A stretch of DNA of 13,992 nt from Pseudomonadota bacterium (GTDB lineage Bacteria; Pseudomonadota; Alphaproteobacteria; Elsterales; Elsteraceae): contig JACQAI010000203.1 in the NCBI GenBank assembly GCA_016195115.1, positions 1-13,992 of the forward strand, in the 5' to 3' direction. Each line of letters opens with the position of its first letter. Position 1 is the first letter of the stretch. A program made the position numbers and the translations under genes. The notes under the pieces are model-generated. The model was not told the DNA's origin. It did not search any database and worked only from the letters and a program-made list of their open reading frames with translations. Positions 6,836-13,992 of this stretch are shown here, in pieces.

Positions 6836-8761
6836 ATGACGACGACGCGACCGGCCACCGACCTCCAGGCCGCTCTGGCACCGCGCTCGGTCGCGGTGAT
6901 CGGCGCCTCGACCAACCCCAACAAGATCGGCGGCCGGCCGATCGCCTTCATGGGGCGCTTCGGCTACCGGGGCACCATCTATCCCATCAATCCGAACGCG
7001 CCCGAGGTCCAGGGCCACAAGAGCTTCGCCTCGATAGCGGCGCTGCCCGAGGCGCCCGACATGGCGGTGGTCGCGGTGCCGGGCGACGCCGCGGTCACCG
7101 CGGTCGAGGAATGCGCGGCGCGCGGCGTCAAGCTGACCGTCGTGATGACCTCGGGCTTCGGCGAGGTCAACGCCGATGGCCTCGCCAAGCAGAAGGCCAT
7201 GGTCGCGACCGCGCACGCTGCCGGCATGCGGCTGGTCGGGCCCAACACCATGGGGCTGGCCAATTTCGGCACCGGCGCGGTGCCCAATTTCTCGACCATG
7301 TTCGTCGAGATGCCGCCCAAGCTCGGACCGGTCGCGATCGTCAGCCAGTCGGGTGCCATGAGCGTGGTGCCCTATGGCCTCCTGATGTCGCGCGGCGTCG
7401 GTATCCGCCACTGCCACGCCACCGGCAACGAGGCCGACCTGTCGGTCGCCGACTTCGCCTATGCGATCGCCGCCCACGACCCCGAGGTCAAGCTGCTGCT
7501 CCTCTATCTCGAGGCGATCGCCAATCCCGAACGGCTCGCCGCCGCGGCAAAGATCGCGCGCGAGCGCGATCTACCGATCGTTGCCCTGAAATCCGCGCGC
7601 TCGCCGCGCGCCCAGGCGGTCGCCAGCTCGCACACCGGCGCGCTCGCCAACGAGGATCGCGTGGTCGACGCCTTCCTGCGCCAGCACGGCATCTGGCGCG
7701 CCGACGACGTGCACGGCCTGGTCAACGCCGCCGAGCTCTATCTCACCGGCTGGCGGCCGAGCGGGCGCAACCTGGTCATGATCAGCAATTCGGGCGCCTC
7801 GTGCGTGATGACCGCCGACATCGCCCACGGCCTTGACATGCCGTTCGCCCAATTCACCGACCAGACCCGGCGCGACCTGGCCGCCAAGCTGCCGGCGTTC
7901 GCGAGCAGCGCCAATCCGATCGACGTCACCGCCGCGTTGCTGACCGACAGCAGTCTATTCGGCAGCGTGCTGCCGATCCTCGCCAAGGACCCCGCGGTCG
8001 ACGCGCTGCTCGTCAGCCTGCCGGTCGCCGGCGAGGGCTACGACGTCGAGCGCCGCGAGCCGTGGGAATGGCCCAAGCGCGTGCCGCTGACCTTGCCCGC
8101 CGGCAGCGCCAGGTTCCTGAGTGAATGGGACAGCGTCCAGCTGCTCGGCGCCGAAGGCATCAAGATCGTGCCGCAGCGCCTGTGCAAGAGCCGCGACGAG
8201 GCGATCGCGGCGTTCCGCGCGGTCGGCGGCGGCCCGGTGGTGATCAAGGGCTGCTCGGCCGAGGTGCCGCACAAGTCGGAGGCCGGCCTGGTCCGGCTCG
8301 GCATCGCGACCGAGGCCGAGGCCGGCGCGGTGTTCGACGAGCAGTGGGCGCGTATGGCCGCGCTCAAGGTCGCGCGCGACGGCGTCATCGTCGCCGCCAT
8401 GGTCAAGGGCCGGCGCGAGCTCGCGCTGGGCGCCCGCGTCGATCCGACATTCGGCCCGATCGTGCTGGTCGGCGACGGCGGCAAATACATCGAGGCGCTC
8501 GGCGACGTCGCGCTGCTGTTGCCGCCGTTCGCGCCCGACGACGTGCTGGCCGCCCTCAGGCGGCTCCGCATCGCGCCGATCCTCGACGGCGTGCGCGGCG
8601 AGCCGGCGCTCGATCTGGCGCCGCTGTGCGCGATGGCGATGGCGCTCGGCCAGGTCATGGTCGCGTCGGCCGGCCGCATCGCCTCGATCGACGTCAACCC
8701 CGTGATCGTCGGCACCCCCGACGGCGCGGTCGCGGTCGACGCCCTGATCGAGCGCGCCTGA
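6836..8761 (+). CDS. Acyl-CoA synthetase (NDP-forming), acetate-CoA ligase family
   Basis: A 641-residue fusion of the alpha- and beta-type parts of NDP-forming acyl-CoA ligases, which couple acyl-CoA formation or breakdown to ATP/ADP through a phospho-histidine. Residues about 12-130 are the CoA-binding Rossmann domain (VAVIGASTNPNKIGG). Residues about 165-300 are succinyl-CoA-ligase-like, with SQSGAMS and ASSHTGALANED, where H266 is the expected phosphorylated residue. Residues from about 455 form the ATP-grasp domain (GPVVIKGCSAEVPHKSEAG; later an RVDPTFGPIVLVGDGG segment). It lacks a C-terminal GNAT acetyltransferase domain, so it is not a Pat-type protein acetylase. The acyl substrate is unknown. 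ATG 6836 is chosen because it begins the fold and follows GGGG at about 6828-6831. Earlier in-frame starts would translate the upstream repeat. Its end faces the MAPEG gene with 25 bases between. Confidence 0.9.
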   Translation: MTTTRPATDLQAALAPRSVAVIGASTNPNKIGGRPIAFMGRFGYRGTIYPINPNAPEVQGHKSFASIAALPEAPDMAVVAVPGDAAVTAVEECAARGVKLTVVMTSGFGEVNADGLAKQKAMVATAHAAGMRLVGPNTMGLANFGTGAVPNFSTMFVEMPPKLGPVAIVSQSGAMSVVPYGLLMSRGVGIRHCHATGNEADLSVADFAYAIAAHDPEVKLLLLYLEAIANPERLAAAAKIARERDLPIVALKSARSPRAQAVASSHTGALANEDRVVDAFLRQHGIWRADDVHGLVNAAELYLTGWRPSGRNLVMISNSGASCVMTADIAHGLDMPFAQFTDQTRRDLAAKLPAFASSANPIDVTAALLTDSSLFGSVLPILAKDPAVDALLVSLPVAGEGYDVERREPWEWPKRVPLTLPAGSARFLSEWDSVQLLGAEGIKIVPQRLCKSRDEAIAAFRAVGGGPVVIKGCSAEVPHKSEAGLVRLGIATEAEAGAVFDEQWARMAALKVARDGVIVAAMVKGRRELALGARVDPTFGPIVLVGDGGKYIEALGDVALLLPPFAPDDVLAALRRLRIAPILDGVRGEPALDLAPLCAMAMALGQVMVASAGRIASIDVNPVIVGTPDGAVAVDALIERA

Positions 8762-8786
8762 GCCGGTTCGCGCGCCCGGCGGAAAG

Positions 8787-9179
8787 CTACTTCGCCAGGA
8801 TCTGGGTGAGGATGATGACCTCGCCCGCGAGGCTGACGAAGAACGCCAGGGTGCGGAGCCAGGGCACGCCCAGGATGTGAACCACCGCCTGGACCAGCCG
8901 GGCCCAGAAGAAGATCGTCGCGCCGAGCGCGGTCGTGGCGTTGGCCGCGCCGGCGACATGGGCGACCAGCACCAGCGCCGCGAACGGCACCAGGTTCTCG
9001 ACCAGGTTGAGGTGGGCACGGTGCGCGCGTCCCGCCCACGCCGGCAACGCCGGCGGGTTGGTCGGGTAGCCGACCGTCTCGACCAGACCCCACACCCCGA
9101 TTCGGCACAGCACGTACGGCAGAAACAGCGCGATGCAGAGGATCGCGCTCCAGACCAGCATCGTGAGATCGACGGTCAT
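8787..9179 (-). CDS. MAPEG-family integral membrane protein
   Basis: A 130-residue, strongly hydrophobic protein with four predicted membrane helices (about 6-28, 55-78, 83-102 and 105-127). The loop before helix 2 reads RAHRAHLNLVENLVPFA, the signature of the MAPEG family (membrane-associated proteins in eicosanoid and glutathione metabolism). In that family the Arg/Asn/Glu residues help form the glutathione site in trimeric enzymes. Bacterial short MAPEG proteins are mostly uncharacterised; a glutathione-dependent role is possible but not shown here. ATG 9179 has GGAGGGG about six bases upstream on the minus strand. It is transcribed divergently from the binding-protein gene (125 bp shared spacer) and convergently with the acyl-CoA ligase. 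No functional link to either neighbour is evident. Confidence 0.88.
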   Translation of the reverse strand: MTVDLTMLVWSAILCIALFLPYVLCRIGVWGLVETVGYPTNPPALPAWAGRAHRAHLNLVENLVPFAALVLVAHVAGAANATTALGATIFFWARLVQAVVHILGVPWLRTLAFFVSLAGEVIILTQILAK

Positions 9180-9304
9180 GCTGTGCCCCTCCGTTTGTTT
9201 TTTGGCGTCATGCGCCGAACGCCATCATAGCGTGCGCCGCAGGCATCTTCGACCGCCGTGCGAAAGCTGCTAGACAGTGGGACGATTTCTCGGGAGAGAC
9301 GACC

Positions 9305-10486
9305 ATGAGACGCTTCGCCATCGCCGCCGGCCTCGCGGCCGCCGCGATCAGCACCCCTGTCCTGGGCGCGGATATCAAGATCGCGCTGATCTACGGCAAG
9401 ACCGGCGCGCTCGAGGCCTACGCCAAGCAGACCGAGACCGGCTTGCGGCTCGGCCTCGAATACGCGACCGGCGGCGCCATGACGATCAACGGCAACAAGA
9501 TCGTGCTGCTGACCAAGGACGATCAGGCCAAGCCCGACGTCGCCAAGTCGCTGCTCGCCGAGGCCTACGGCGACGACAAGGTCGACCTGGCGATCGGCAC
9601 GACGTCATCGGCCGCCGCGCTCGCCATGCTGCCGGTCGCCGAAGAGTACAAGAAGGTCTTGATCGTCGAGCCGGCGGTCGCCGACCAGATCACCGGCGAG
9701 AAATGGAACCGCTACATCTTCCGCACCGCGCGCAACTCCTCGCAGGACGCGATCTCCAACGCGGTGGCGATCGGCAAGCCCGGCGCGCAGGTCGCGACCC
9801 TGGCGCAGGACTACGCCTTCGGCCGCGACGGCGTCGCGGCGTTCAAGGCGGCGCTGGCCAAGACCGGTGCCAGCCTGGCCTTCGAGGAATACGCGCCGCA
9901 GAACACCACCGACTTCACGGCGTCGGCGCAGCGGCTGTTCGATGCCCTCAAGGACAAGCCGGGCAACAAGGTCATCTGGGTGATCTGGGCCGGTGCGACC
10001 CAGCCGATGACCAAGCTGCTCGACCTCAATCCCGGCCGCTACGGCATCACGCTGGCGATCGGCGGCAACATCCTGCCCGCCATGGCGGCCTACAAGGCGC
10101 TGCCCGGCATGGAGGGCGCGACCTACTACTACTATGAGATCCCCAAGAACCCAGTGAACGCCTGGCTGGTGGGCGAGCACCAGAAGCGCTTCAACGCGCC
10201 GCCCGATTTCTTCACCGCCGGCGGCATGGCGGCCGCCATGGCGGCGGTCGCGGCGATCAAGCAAGCCGGCGGCACGGATAGCGAAAAGCTGATCGCCGCG
10301 ATGGAGGGGCTCAGCTTCGAGACGCCCAAGGGCAAGATGACCTTCCGCAAGGAGGACCATCAAGCGCTGCAGAGCATGTATCACTTTAAGGTGCGGACCG
10401 ACCCCGCCGTGGCGTGGGCGATCCCCGAGTTGGTGCGCGAGCTCAAGATCGAGGACATGGAGGTCCCGATCACCAACAAGCGCTGA
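9305..10486 (+). CDS. Branched-chain amino acid-type ABC transporter substrate-binding protein
   Basis: A 393-residue periplasmic binding protein of the LivJ/LivK type (Peripla_BP_6). It has a Sec signal peptide: MRR, a hydrophobic Ala-rich core, and a likely cut after VLGA at residue 22. The mature protein starts DIKIALIYGKTGALEAYAKQ, the usual first strand and ligand loop. The two-lobed fold is supported by IGTTSSAAALAMLPVAEEYK (about 98-117), the TARNSSQDA region and YAFGRDGVAAFKAALAK, then the C-terminal lobe. HAAT-family members bind amino acids, amides, urea, aromatic acids or other small acids, so the ligand cannot be named from sequence. GGGAGAG (9292-9298) precedes ATG 9305. It is the first gene of the operon, ten bases before the livG-like gene. 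The shared spacer 9180-9304 must hold its promoter, but only weak matches (TTCGAC-N17-TAGACA at 9248-9276) are seen. Confidence 0.93.
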   Translation: MRRFAIAAGLAAAAISTPVLGADIKIALIYGKTGALEAYAKQTETGLRLGLEYATGGAMTINGNKIVLLTKDDQAKPDVAKSLLAEAYGDDKVDLAIGTTSSAAALAMLPVAEEYKKVLIVEPAVADQITGEKWNRYIFRTARNSSQDAISNAVAIGKPGAQVATLAQDYAFGRDGVAAFKAALAKTGASLAFEEYAPQNTTDFTASAQRLFDALKDKPGNKVIWVIWAGATQPMTKLLDLNPGRYGITLAIGGNILPAMAAYKALPGMEGATYYYYEIPKNPVNAWLVGEHQKRFNAPPDFFTAGGMAAAMAAVAAIKQAGGTDSEKLIAAMEGLSFETPKGKMTFRKEDHQALQSMYHFKVRTDPAVAWAIPELVRELKIEDMEVPITNKR

Positions 10487-10496
10487 CGGCGCAGCC

Positions 10497-11249
10497 GTGC
10501 TCGAGACCCGCGACCTGACCATCCGGTTCGGCGGTCACGTCGCGGTCGACCGGGTGAGCTGCCGCTTCGCGCCCGGCACCTTGACCGCCATCGTCGGGCC
10601 GAACGGCGCCGGCAAGACGACCTACTTCAACCTGATCTCGGGGCAGCTGCGCGCCAGCGCCGGCGCGGTCGTGCTGGACGGGCGCGACGTCACGCGCTGG
10701 CCGGCGCCGGCCCGCGCGCGTCGCGGCATCGGCCGCGCCTTCCAGCTCACCAACCTGTTCCCCAACCTGAGCGTGATCGAGAACGTGCGCCTGGCGGTGC
10801 AGGCGGCGGCCGGCGTGTGGTTCGATCTCCTGACGCCGTGGCCGCGGCGGCGCGACCTCACGGACAAGGCCGAGCGCATCCTCGCGCGCGTCGCGCTCGG
10901 CCACCGCGCCGGCGCCAGCGCCGCGGCGTTGCCCCACGGCGACCAGCGCAAGCTGGAGGTCGCGATGCTGATCGCGCTCGAGCCGGCGATCTTCATGTTC
11001 GACGAGCCGACCGCCGGCATGAGCGTCGACGAGGTGCCCGTGATCCTCGATCTGATCCGCGAGCTCAAGGCCGAGGCCGACAAGACCATCCTGCTGGTCG
11101 AGCACAAGATGGACGTGGTGCGCTCGCTGGCCGACCGCCTGGTCGTGCTGCACAACGGTGCGCTGGTCGCCGAGGGGCCGCCGGCCGAGGTGATCGCCCT
11201 GCCGGTCGTCCAGGAGGCCTATCTCGGCGTGAGTGCCGGTCGTGGCTGA
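10497..11249 (+). CDS. livG: Branched-chain amino acid-type ABC transporter ATP-binding protein (LivG-like)
   Basis: A 250-residue cytoplasmic ATPase that powers the LivH/LivM permease. Walker A GPNGAGKTT is at about 33-41 and the Q-loop region is at FQLTNLFPNLSV. The signature loop ALPHGDQRKLE has Pro where the canonical LSGGQ has Ser, which is common in LivG proteins. Walker B IFMFDEPTAGMS is followed by the switch His in LLVEHKMDVV. The closing VIALPVVQEAYLG is typical of LivG. GTG 10497 starts ten bases after the binding-protein stop. The end overlaps the LivF gene by 17 bases, so the two ATPases are translationally linked and expected to form a heterodimer. The livG symbol reflects family position; the transported substrate may not be leucine or valine. 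Confidence 0.93.
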   Translation: MLETRDLTIRFGGHVAVDRVSCRFAPGTLTAIVGPNGAGKTTYFNLISGQLRASAGAVVLDGRDVTRWPAPARARRGIGRAFQLTNLFPNLSVIENVRLAVQAAAGVWFDLLTPWPRRRDLTDKAERILARVALGHRAGASAAALPHGDQRKLEVAMLIALEPAIFMFDEPTAGMSVDEVPVILDLIRELKAEADKTILLVEHKMDVVRSLADRLVVLHNGALVAEGPPAEVIALPVVQEAYLGVSAGRG

Positions 11250-11967
11250 GGCGCTGCTCGAGCTCGCCGGGGTGCACACCCACATCGGGCGCTATCACAT
11301 CGTCCAAGGCGCCGACATCGCGGTGCCGGCGGGTGGCCTCACCATGCTGCTCGGCCGCAACGGCGCCGGCAAGACCACGACCTTGCGCACGATCATGGGG
11401 CTGTGGCGCGCCTCGGCCGGCCACGTGCGCTTCGACGGCCGCGACATCGCGGCGCTGGCGACCCCCGACGTCGCCCGGCTCGGCATCGCCTACGTGCCCG
11501 AGTCGATGGGCGTGTTCGCCAGCCTGACCGTCAAGGAGAACATGGTGCTGGCCGCGCGAGACCGCGCGCTGAACGATGCGCGCCTGGCCTGGATCTTCCG
11601 GCTGTTCCCGGCGCTTGAGCGCTTCTGGCTGCTGCCCGCCGGCGCGCTGTCGGGTGGCCAGAAGCAGATGCTCTCGATCGCGCGCGCGCTGATTGAACCG
11701 CGGCGGCTTCTTCTGGTCGACGAGCCGACCAAGGGCTTGGCGCCGGCGATCATCGACATGCTGATCGAGGCGTTCCAGGAGCTGAAGCGCGTCCGCACCA
11801 CCGTTCTGCTGGTCGAGCAGAATTTCCGCGTCGCGCGCGCGCTCGGCGACACCGTCGCGGTGATGGACGACGGCCGCATCGTCCACGCCGGCGCGATGGC
11901 CGCGCTCGCCGACGACGAGGCGCTGCAGCAGCGCCTGCTCGGCCTCAGCCTGGCGAGCCATCAATGA
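11233..11967 (+). CDS. livF: Branched-chain amino acid-type ABC transporter ATP-binding protein (LivF-like)
   Basis: A 244-residue second ATPase of the HAAT transporter. Walker A GRNGAGKTTT is at about 39-48 and the Q-loop region reads YVPESMGVFASLTVKENM. The signature LSGGQKQMLSIARAL is followed directly by Walker B LLLVDEPTKGLAP and the switch His-equivalent region LLVEQNFRVA, where Gln replaces His as is usual for LivF. GTG 11233 is used, with AGGAGG at 11212-11217 upstream (somewhat far). GTG 11242 would give a protein three residues shorter, and both overlap livG. The stop TGA overlaps an ATG (ATGA at 11964-11967) that opens a frame through the following repeat. It pairs with the LivG-like protein to drive the LivH/LivM channel. 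Confidence 0.93.
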   Translation: MPVVAEALLELAGVHTHIGRYHIVQGADIAVPAGGLTMLLGRNGAGKTTTLRTIMGLWRASAGHVRFDGRDIAALATPDVARLGIAYVPESMGVFASLTVKENMVLAARDRALNDARLAWIFRLFPALERFWLLPAGALSGGQKQMLSIARALIEPRRLLLVDEPTKGLAPAIIDMLIEAFQELKRVRTTVLLVEQNFRVARALGDTVAVMDDGRIVHAGAMAALADDEALQQRLLGLSLASHQ

Positions 11968-12205
11968 TGTCACTCTCCTGGAATTCGGTCGCCGATCTCC
12001 GCCGCCACCTCACCCCAAATCGTCATGCTCGCGCTAGGCGTGAGCATCCACGCCTGAGGCGCGTGACAGACGCCGCCGGGCAGTCCGCATCGTCCTCCTG
12101 CTGCGCAGCAGCTCCCAAGGCGTGGATCCTCGCGCCTCGCGCGAGGATGACGGTTGTCTTGGTTGGCGCAGCGTGCGTCGCTCCGATCATCGCGGCAGTG
12201 GTCTG
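11968..12205. other. Spacer inside the liv operon, occupied by a repeat element
   Basis: The other junctions of this operon are from overlapping to ten bases long; this one is 238 bases. Most of it (12021-12152) is the inverted-repeat element described separately. I see no convincing independent gene. An 80-codon open frame (11964-12206) spans it completely, but its peptide is mainly translated repeat. The last 50 bases before livH hold no strong ribosome-binding site; GGCAGTGG ahead of ATG 12206 is weak. Confidence 0.65.
12021..12152. repeat. Inverted-repeat element with hairpin arms between livF and livH
   Basis: The arms at 12021-12055 and 12118-12152 are 35 bases each and reverse-complementary at 31 of 35 positions. 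Each arm also folds on itself: 12025-12047 and 12126-12148 form stems of about 10 bp with 3-base loops. The central part holds a perfect palindrome CTGCTGCGCAGCAG (12098-12111). The outer motif (CGTCAT ... ATCCACGCCT and its reverse) resembles dispersed intergenic repeats of high-GC alphaproteobacteria; this resemblance is from memory. It carries no transposase, so if mobile it would move by help from elsewhere. Confidence 0.8.
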
Positions 12206-13198
12206 ATGCGCGTCTCGCTCGATCGCATGGGCGATTTGCTGCCGGCCGCGCTGCCGGTGCTCTTGATGCTGCTGGCGCTGCCGCTGATCGGCAGCCCGAG
12301 CGCCTGGGTCACCCTGACCGCGGCCGGGCTGGCGATGGGCATGATGATCTTCATCATGGCGTCCGGCCTGACCCTGATCTTCGGCCTGATGGACGTGCTC
12401 AATTTCGGCCACGGCGCGTTCATCTCGATCGGCGCCTACGTCGCGACCCTGGTGCTGCTGCCGCTCGCCGGCTGGACCCAGGCCGATGCGCTGGGCTGGA
12501 ACCTGGCCGCCCTGGTGCCGGCGCTGCTCGCCGCCATGGCGGCGACCGGCGCGCTCGGCCTGGTGTTCGAGCGCGTCGTCGTGCGGCCGGTCTACGGCCA
12601 GCACCTGAAGCAGATCCTGGTCACCATGGGCGGCTTGATCGTCGCCGAGCAGCTGCTGGCGGCGCTGTGGGGGCCCAACCAGATCGCGCTGCCGCTGCCC
12701 GCGGCGCTGCGCGGCTCGATCGTACTGGGCGACGCCGCGATCGAGAAGTACCGGCTGATCGCCGTGATCGTCGGCCTGGCCGTATTCGTCGCCATGCTCG
12801 CGATCCTCAACCGCACCAAGCTCGGCCTGCTGATCCGCGCCGGGGTCGAGAACGGCGAGATGGTCGAGGCGCTCGGCTACCGCGTGCGCCGGCTGTTCGT
12901 CGCGGTGTTCGCCGCCGGCTCGGCGCTCGCCGGGTTGGGCGGCGTGATGTGGGCGCTCTATCGCGAATCGGTGACCGCCGGCATGGGCCTCGAGGTCATG
13001 ATCCTGGTCTTCATCGTCGTGATCGTCGGCGGCCTGGGCTCGGTCGGCGGCTGTTTCCTGGGCTCGGTGCTGGTGGCGCTGCTCGCCAACTACACCGGGT
13101 TCCTGGCGCCCAAGCTGGCGCTCGGCTCGAACATCCTCCTGATGGTCGCGATCCTGATGTGGCGGCCGCAGGGCCTCTATCCAGTCGGCAAGGGCTGA
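12206..13198 (+). CDS. livH: Branched-chain amino acid-type ABC transporter permease (LivH-like)
   Basis: A 330-residue inner-membrane permease of the BPD_transp_2 (LivH/LivM) family, which forms the channel with the LivM-like protein. It has about eight hydrophobic membrane segments. The family-typical GLTLIFGLMDVLNFGHGA is at about 52-69. The cytoplasmic coupling region RAGVENGEMVEALGYRVRRL is at about 211-230. The C-terminal part is a glycine-rich IVVIVGGLGSVGG. The start ATG 12206 overlaps the stop of the upstream bridging frame (TGATG); the ATG at 12227 is an alternative that still keeps all membrane helices. Both have weak ribosome-binding sites, so initiation may depend on translation arriving from upstream. 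Upstream in-frame extension to 12122 would translate the repeat and is not accepted. The stop is four bases before the LivM-like start. Confidence 0.92.
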   Translation: MRVSLDRMGDLLPAALPVLLMLLALPLIGSPSAWVTLTAAGLAMGMMIFIMASGLTLIFGLMDVLNFGHGAFISIGAYVATLVLLPLAGWTQADALGWNLAALVPALLAAMAATGALGLVFERVVVRPVYGQHLKQILVTMGGLIVAEQLLAALWGPNQIALPLPAALRGSIVLGDAAIEKYRLIAVIVGLAVFVAMLAILNRTKLGLLIRAGVENGEMVEALGYRVRRLFVAVFAAGSALAGLGGVMWALYRESVTAGMGLEVMILVFIVVIVGGLGSVGGCFLGSVLVALLANYTGFLAPKLALGSNILLMVAILMWRPQGLYPVGKG

Positions 13199-13202
13199 GG
13201 CG

Positions 13203-13992
13203 ATGCTCGACGCGCTGCTCTCCCACGATCCGCCGCGCTCGCGCTGGCTCGCGGTGGCGCTGCTCGCGATCCTGATCGGCCTGGCGCTGGCGCCGTTCCT
13301 GTTCCCCGGCACGCGCGCGCTCAACGTCGCGACCAAGGTCTGCGTGTTCGTCCTCCTGGTCGCCTCGTATGACCTCCTGCTCGGCTACACCGGCATCGTG
13401 TCGTTCGCGCACACGATGTTCTACGGCATCGGCGGCTACGGCGTCGGCTTGATGCTCCACGGCTTCGGGCCGACCTGGATCAATGTCGGGCTGGGGGTCG
13501 CGGCCGCGCTCGTCGCGGCGATCGGCCTGGCCTTCGCGATCGGGCTGTTCAGCCTGCGGGTCAAGGCGATCTTCTTCGCCATGGTGACGCTGGCGATTGC
13601 GAGCGCGTTCGCGATCCTGGCCTCGCAGCTGTCCGGCCTGACCGGCGGCGAGGACGGCCGCAGCTACGCCGTGCCCGAGCTGCTGCGCCCGGGCACCCGG
13701 CTGATCGCCGGCAGTTTTCTGGGCGTCGAGCTGACCGGCCGGCTGGTCAGCTACTACCTGGTGTTCACCGTCAGCCTGGTCCTGTTCCTGGTGCTGCTCC
13801 GCATCGTCAACTCGCCGTTCGGGCGCGTGCTCCAGGCGATCCGCGAGAACCCGTTCCGCGCCGAGGCGCTGGGCTACCGCACCGTGGTCTACCGCACCAC
13901 CGCCAACTGCATCGCCGCGGCCATGGCGGCGCTCGCCGGCGCCCTGATGGCGCTGTGGCTGCGCTACACCGGCCCCGACACCACGCTCAGCC
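13203..13992 (+). CDS. livM: Branched-chain amino acid-type ABC transporter permease (LivM-like), 3' end beyond window
   Basis: An open frame from ATG 13203 (AAGGG at 13190-13194 upstream) runs off the window after 263 codons. The product is very hydrophobic, with an N-terminal helix (WLAVALLAILIGLALAPFLF). It then shows the LivM pattern YDLLLGYTGIVSFAHTMFYG, a helix pair, and the motif IFFAMVTLAIASAF. The loop QLSGLTGGEDG is typical of LivM (usually LTGG-x-x-G). The cytoplasmic coupling region LQAIRENPFRAEALGYRTVV is clear near the end. It completes the five-gene transporter with LivH. Typical LivM proteins are roughly 320 or more residues, so some 60 residues are probably missing past the edge. 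Confidence 0.93.
   Translation, partial: MLDALLSHDPPRSRWLAVALLAILIGLALAPFLFPGTRALNVATKVCVFVLLVASYDLLLGYTGIVSFAHTMFYGIGGYGVGLMLHGFGPTWINVGLGVAAALVAAIGLAFAIGLFSLRVKAIFFAMVTLAIASAFAILASQLSGLTGGEDGRSYAVPELLRPGTRLIAGSFLGVELTGRLVSYYLVFTVSLVLFLVLLRIVNSPFGRVLQAIRENPFRAEALGYRTVVYRTTANCIAAAMAALAGALMALWLRYTGPDTTLS

Noticed and set aside
10908..10960. Pro in place of Ser in the LivG ABC signature as a sign of a dead ATPase
   Set aside because: Ala or Pro at this position is common in LivG-type proteins; Walker A, Walker B and the switch His are intact.
12122..12205. N-terminal extension of LivH
   Set aside because: It would translate the right arm of the repeat; the permease sequence begins at about 12206.
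11964..12206. 80-codon frame between livF and livH as an independent protein gene
   Set aside because: Most of the peptide is the translated inverted repeat; no ribosome site of its own beyond overlap with livF. Kept only as a possible translational bridge.
12023..13336. 437-codon open frame on the minus strand opposite livH and livM
   Set aside because: Gln/His/Arg/Asp-rich shadow without domains, crossing the boundary between two real genes on the other strand.

Overview
The window is GC-rich, with strong G/C bias at third codon positions. Its gene set is a three-part class III cyclase/ATPase/TPR regulator, an SthA-type transhydrogenase, an NDP-forming acyl-CoA ligase and a branched-chain amino acid (HAAT) ABC transporter operon. 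This suggests a free-living alphaproteobacterium with a large genome (Rhodospirillales/Hyphomicrobiales-like). The assignment is inference from style and gene content; no rRNA or other marker is present.

Left edge (1-896): the end of a reading frame whose first part is the head of a beta-lactamase-family serine hydrolase. It is cut just after its SxxK motif and joined in frame to an unrelated-looking tail. A GNAT acetyltransferase with a TTG start overlaps its stop codon. This block has a looser codon style than the rest and looks accessory.

897-5854: two large divergent genes share a structured 245-bp intergenic region. On the minus strand is a zinc-ribbon / adenylyl cyclase / STAND-type ATPase / TPR protein with all canonical cyclase catalytic residues. 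A near-consensus promoter upstream of it moves its likely start to GTG 4151. On the plus strand is soluble pyridine nucleotide transhydrogenase (sthA).

5855-6835: a ParD/ParE toxin-antitoxin pair preceded by a perfect 15-bp palindrome (probable autoregulatory operator). It is followed by about 300 bp of non-coding DNA with nested inverted repeats built from CCTCCCCC/GGGGGAGG modules.

6836-9179: an acyl-CoA synthetase (NDP-forming) convergent with a small MAPEG-family membrane protein.

9305-13992: a HAAT-type ABC transporter operon in the order binding protein, ATPase (LivG), ATPase (LivF), permease (LivH), permease (LivM, cut by the window end). A 35-bp inverted-repeat element sits between livF and livH. 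Each of its arms folds into its own hairpin, and all differences between the arms preserve the fold. An open frame runs through the element and touches both flanking genes (ATGA at livF, TGATG at livH).

No tRNA, rRNA, CRISPR array or recognisable insertion sequence was seen. No clearly new multi-gene system stands out. The most unusual items are the repeat inside the liv operon, the chimeric fragment at the left edge, and the cyclase start/promoter arrangement.
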